A model generated the notes under the pieces. The model was given only the letters and a program-made list of their open reading frames with translations. It was not told the DNA's origin and did no database searches. The position numbers and the translations under genes were made by a program. A DNA stretch of 9,180 nucleotides from an uncultured Eubacteriales bacterium (lineage in GTDB: Bacteria; Bacillota; Clostridia; Oscillospirales; Oscillospiraceae). Shown here piece by piece: positions 6,956-9,180 of the stretch. The DNA is taken from positions 1 to 9,180 of the forward strand of contig URGL01000077.1 of the NCBI GenBank assembly GCA_900547405.1, read 5' to 3'. How positions within the stretch are numbered: the first letter of the stretch is position 1; each line of letters starts with the position of its first letter.

Positions 6956-8140
6956 ATGATCCACCTGCTTCTGGCAGTGATCTACCTATCTTTTATCAGT
7001 CTGGGCCTGCCGGACTCCCTGTTGGGGGCGGCCTGGCCCTCCATGTATCCGGACTTCGGCGTTCCGGTTTCCTATTCCGGAGTGATCTTCTGTATCATCT
7101 CCGTGGGCACCGTGATTTCCAGCTTGCAAAGCGACCGTCTGACCCGGCGGTTGGGAACTGGATGGGTGACGGCCATCAGCGTTGGCATGACGGCGGCGGC
7201 ACTCTTCAGCTTCTCCGTCAGCCATTCCTTTTGGGCCCTGTGCCTCTGGGCCATTCCCTACGGCCTGGGCGCCGGGAGCGTAGACGCGGCCCTCAACAAC
7301 TATGTGGCCCTCCATTTTGCCAGCCGCCACATGAGTTGGCTCCACTGTATGTGGGGCATCGGTGCATCCGTAGGCCCCTATATCATGGGGGCCGCCCTTG
7401 CCACCAGCGCCGGGTGGCACATGGGCTACCGGATCATCGGCCTCATTCAAATCGTCCTGACGGCCATTATCCTTTTGAGCCTTCCTCTTTGGAAGACGGC
7501 TTCGGCCAAGGAGGAAGCGGAACAGGCGGATACTCCGGCCCAGGCCTTGACCCTAAAGCAGATTTTCCGCATCCCCGGTGTGAAGGCGGTACTCATCACC
7601 TTTTTCTGCTATTGCTCCCTGGAGCAGACCACCAGCCTGTGGGCCAGCAGCTACCTGGTGCTGGCAAAGGGCATCGCCCCGGAGACCGCCGCTGGATTTG
7701 CCAGCCTGTTCTTCATCGGCATCACCGCAGGCCGGGCTCTGTGCGGCTTTTTAACTCTAAAATGGAACGATACCCAGATGGTCCGCCTGGGCGTCGGCCT
7801 CATTGCCCTGGGGGTTGCCGCTATGCTTCTGCCCCTGGGAGAGACCGTGACCCTGGCAGGCCTCCTGCTGATTGGCCTGGGCTGCGCCCCCATCTACCCC
7901 AGCATCATCCACTCCACCCCCGCCCACTTCGGTGCCGACAAGTCCCAGGCCATCATTGGTGTCCAGATGGCCAGCGCCTACATCGGCAACTGCCTGATGC
8001 CGCCGCTGTTCGGACTGATCGCAAACCGCACCACAATTTCCATTTTCCCATACTATCTGCTGGTGATTTTGGTGGTAATGGGGTATATGCACGAGGTACT
8101 GGAAAAAGAAACGAGGGAGGCGCGCCAATATGAGAGCTGA
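6956..8140 (+). CDS. Major facilitator superfamily transporter (FucP/GlcP-like, possible sugar:H+ symporter)
   Basis: The 394-residue integral membrane protein has about 12 hydrophobic segments in two halves, separated by a charged cytoplasmic loop at about residues 183-203 (KTASAKEEAEQADTP). Near residues 58-68 the loop after TM2 reads QSDRLTRRLGT, an MFS motif A variant. The opening LSFISLGLPDSLLGAAWPSM and the region AIPYGLGAGSVDAALNNYVA resemble the fucose/glucose permease branch of the MFS, so a sugar or sugar-derivative substrate is plausible but not shown. A strong ribosome binding site, AAGGAGGAA (6941-6949), lies 6 bases before the ATG. The gene is divergent from a cupin-AraC regulator, and its last 11 bases overlap the start of the PHP phosphatase pseudogene, implying an original two-gene transcript. 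Another long open frame over the same bases reads as a Pro/Arg-rich product and is a shadow. Confidence 0.88.
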   Translation: MIHLLLAVIYLSFISLGLPDSLLGAAWPSMYPDFGVPVSYSGVIFCIISVGTVISSLQSDRLTRRLGTGWVTAISVGMTAAALFSFSVSHSFWALCLWAIPYGLGAGSVDAALNNYVALHFASRHMSWLHCMWGIGASVGPYIMGAALATSAGWHMGYRIIGLIQIVLTAIILLSLPLWKTASAKEEAEQADTPAQALTLKQIFRIPGVKAVLITFFCYCSLEQTTSLWASSYLVLAKGIAPETAAGFASLFFIGITAGRALCGFLTLKWNDTQMVRLGVGLIALGVAAMLLPLGETVTLAGLLLIGLGCAPIYPSIIHSTPAHFGADKSQAIIGVQMASAYIGNCLMPPLFGLIANRTTISIFPYYLLVILVVMGYMHEVLEKETREARQYES

Positions 8141-8775
8141 CTACCACGTCCATACAGCCTTTAGTGATGATTCCGATTATCCCATGGAACAAGTAGTCCG
8201 GGATGCCATTGCACTGGGGCTAGAGGAACTATGCTTTACCGACCATGTGGACTACGGCATCAAAACCGACTGGAGGAACCGGAAGCCATGCGTTACCGCA
8301 AGGGCGGGCCGGGAGAGCCGGACGAAATCCCCCTGGCCAATGTGGACTATCCCGCTTATTATGAAACATTCCAGAAAATGCGGTCCCTTTACGGTGACCG
8401 GATAGCCTTGAAACTCGGCCTGGAATTCGGTATGCAGCGCCATACCGTCCTAAAATACGAAGACCTTTTTGCCAGATACCCTTTTGACTTCATCCTCCTT
8501 TCCGTTCATGAAGTAGATGATAAAGAATTCTGGAATAAGGCATTGAGGTCAACACCTCCAGCCACCGCTATGGATTATCCGACCTGACGCCCTCACGGGA
8601 TATTCTGGGACTATACCAATCCTTAGGCGGCCGCATCCTCACAATCGGCAGCGACAGCCATAAGCCCGCCCATCTGGGGGCCTATATAGAGGAAACCAAG
8701 CAGGAATTAAAGGCGCTTGGTTTTGGGGAATTCTGTACGTTCGAAAAGATGGTGCCGAAGTATCATCCACTATAA
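8130..8775 (+). pseudogene. Broken HisJ-type histidinol-phosphatase (PHP domain) gene
   Basis: The gene starts at an ATG (8130) with GGGAGG at 8115-8120, inside the end of the MFS gene. It encodes an intact PHP beginning, YHVHTAFSDDS, then LCFTDHVDYGIKTDW. At about 8271-8275 the frame breaks: EEPEAMRYRKG resumes in another frame, as if one G were lost from TGGGAG. That frame continues through LKLGLEFGMQRHT and ILLSVHEVDDKEFWNK to about 8538. Then GIEVNTSSHRYGLSDLTPSR through LTIGSDSHKP to FEKMVPKYHPL is found in the third frame (8539 to TAA at 8773-8775). The family segment between FWN and GIEVNTSS, which carries a metal-binding His in a GHLDL-like motif, is missing, roughly 50-60 codons by family length. 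An intact homologue would hydrolyse histidinol phosphate or a related phosphate ester with a trinuclear metal centre. The two lesions make activity very unlikely, barring assembly error. Confidence 0.88.
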
Positions 8776-8777
8776 AG

Positions 8778-8824
8778 AAACATCCCGGCGAGAGCTCCAA
8801 AAGGAGCCATCTGCCGGGATGTTT
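8778..8824. terminator. Strong bidirectional intrinsic terminator between the PHP pseudogene and metG
   Basis: A perfect 12-bp inverted repeat, AAACATCCCGGC (8778-8789) and GCCGGGATGTTT (8813-8824), encloses an inner GCTCC-AAAA-GGAGC hairpin (8794-8807). It starts 3 bases after the pseudogene stop and lies 8 bases beyond the metG stop. On the minus strand the stem runs into TTTCTTTATA, a good T-tract for metG. On the plus strand it runs into TTTGTATT, a weaker one. Confidence 0.85.
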
Positions 8825-8832
8825 GTATTCAC

Positions 8833-9180
8833 TTAGTACATCTTCGCGCCAGCCGGGATGTGGTCATCCAGCATGAGCAGGTGGAGCCGCTCTTCGCCTT
8901 CCTCGTGGTGAACAGCGGAGATCAGCATACCCTCGGAGTCGATGCCCATCATCTTTCTGGGGGGCAGGTTGGTAATGGCCACGCAGGTCTTGCCCACCAG
9001 TTCTTCCGGCTCGTAATAGTCGTGGATGCCGGAGAGGATCACTCGGTCCTTGCCGGATCCGTCGTCCAGCAGGAACTTCAAGAGCTTTTTGGACTTCTTC
9101 ACGGCTTCGCATTCCTTAACCTTCACGGCACGGAAATCGCTCTTGGAGAAGGTGTCAAAATCCACCTGATCCTGGAACAG
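8833..9180 (-). CDS. metG: Methionyl-tRNA synthetase, C-terminal tRNA-binding domain (partial, 5' end outside window)
   Basis: 115 residues are visible and the frame stays open to the window edge. VDFDTFSKSDFRAVKVKECEAV opens the OB-fold tRNA-binding domain (EMAP/Arc1p/Trbp111 type) found at the C-terminus of many bacterial MetRS proteins. VILSGIHDYYEPEELVGK, NLPPRKMMGIDSEGML and the ending DHIPAGAKMY complete it. This domain dimerises and helps hold tRNA(Met), while the catalytic core that charges methionine onto tRNA would lie to the right of the window. A GTG at 9165 could start a free-standing 110-residue tRNA-binding protein, but the in-frame LFQDQ before it looks like a linker from the synthetase, so a full-length MetRS is favoured. 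The gene ends at a strong hairpin and faces the pseudogene. Confidence 0.9.
   Translation of the reverse strand: MFQDQVDFDTFSKSDFRAVKVKECEAVKKSKKLLKFLLDDGSGKDRVILSGIHDYYEPEELVGKTCVAITNLPPRKMMGIDSEGMLISAVHHEEGEERLHLLMLDDHIPAGAKMY

Noticed and set aside
6949..8133. A 394-codon open frame on the plus strand, one frame away from the MFS gene and almost the same length.
   Set aside because: Its product is rich in Pro, Arg, Gly and His with no membrane pattern or family resemblance, while the overlapping frame is a clear 12-segment MFS protein with a good ribosome binding site. It is a GC-rich shadow.
8260..8290. Programmed frameshifting in the phosphatase gene at TGGAGGAA.
   Set aside because: There is no slippery heptamer or following structure, and the second lesion removes a conserved active-site segment, so decay is the simpler reading.
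8833..9165. A free-standing 110-residue tRNA-binding protein starting at GTG 9165.
   Set aside because: The frame continues open to the window edge with a linker-like sequence before the domain, which fits the end of full-length MetRS better. The upstream sequence would settle it.

Overview
The window looks like chromosome of a moderately GC-rich gut-type Clostridia, most likely Oscillospiraceae or a relative. The basis is family resemblance: an aldo/keto reductase with a C-terminal ferredoxin domain, a lipoprotein with a Gram-positive-style lipobox, AGGAGG-type ribosome binding sites, and a MetRS tail of the kind I associate with gut Clostridia. This placement is inference. No tRNA, rRNA, CRISPR array, insertion sequence or phage gene is visible, and no gap exceeds about 130 bases.

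Layout. Left edge, plus strand: the last 46 codons of a [4Fe-4S] aldo/keto reductase, then a small XRE-type regulator 12 bases downstream, closed by a hairpin. Minus strand, 5822 down to 605: a three-gene unit read from a near-consensus sigma-A promoter. It encodes a lipoprotein that joins a solute-binding domain to a 5'-nucleotidase C-terminal-like domain, a hybrid sensor histidine kinase joined to it by an ATGA overlap, and a TSUP-family (TauE/YfcA-like) membrane transporter 26 bases further on. Next, also on the minus strand, is a cupin-AraC regulator (6847-5954), divergent from a plus-strand MFS transporter (6956-8140). The MFS gene overlaps by 11 bases a HisJ-type PHP phosphatase gene (8130-8775), which is broken by a frameshift and an internal deletion. 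At the right edge, minus strand, lies the C-terminal tRNA-binding domain of methionyl-tRNA synthetase, facing the pseudogene across a strong hairpin.

How the genes may work together. The most interesting part is the lipoprotein/kinase/TSUP unit. It has a binding protein but no ABC permease or ATPase in the window, and its partner gene is a membrane kinase with its own large extracytoplasmic domain. This suggests ligand sensing rather than uptake, comparable in principle to the LuxP-LuxQ or XylFII-LytS pairs, with the TSUP protein as a possible transport output. The kinase has an attached receiver but no separate Hpt protein or DNA-binding response regulator lies within the window. The second unit is a typical divergent regulator/transporter pair (AraC and MFS) whose coupled third gene has decayed.
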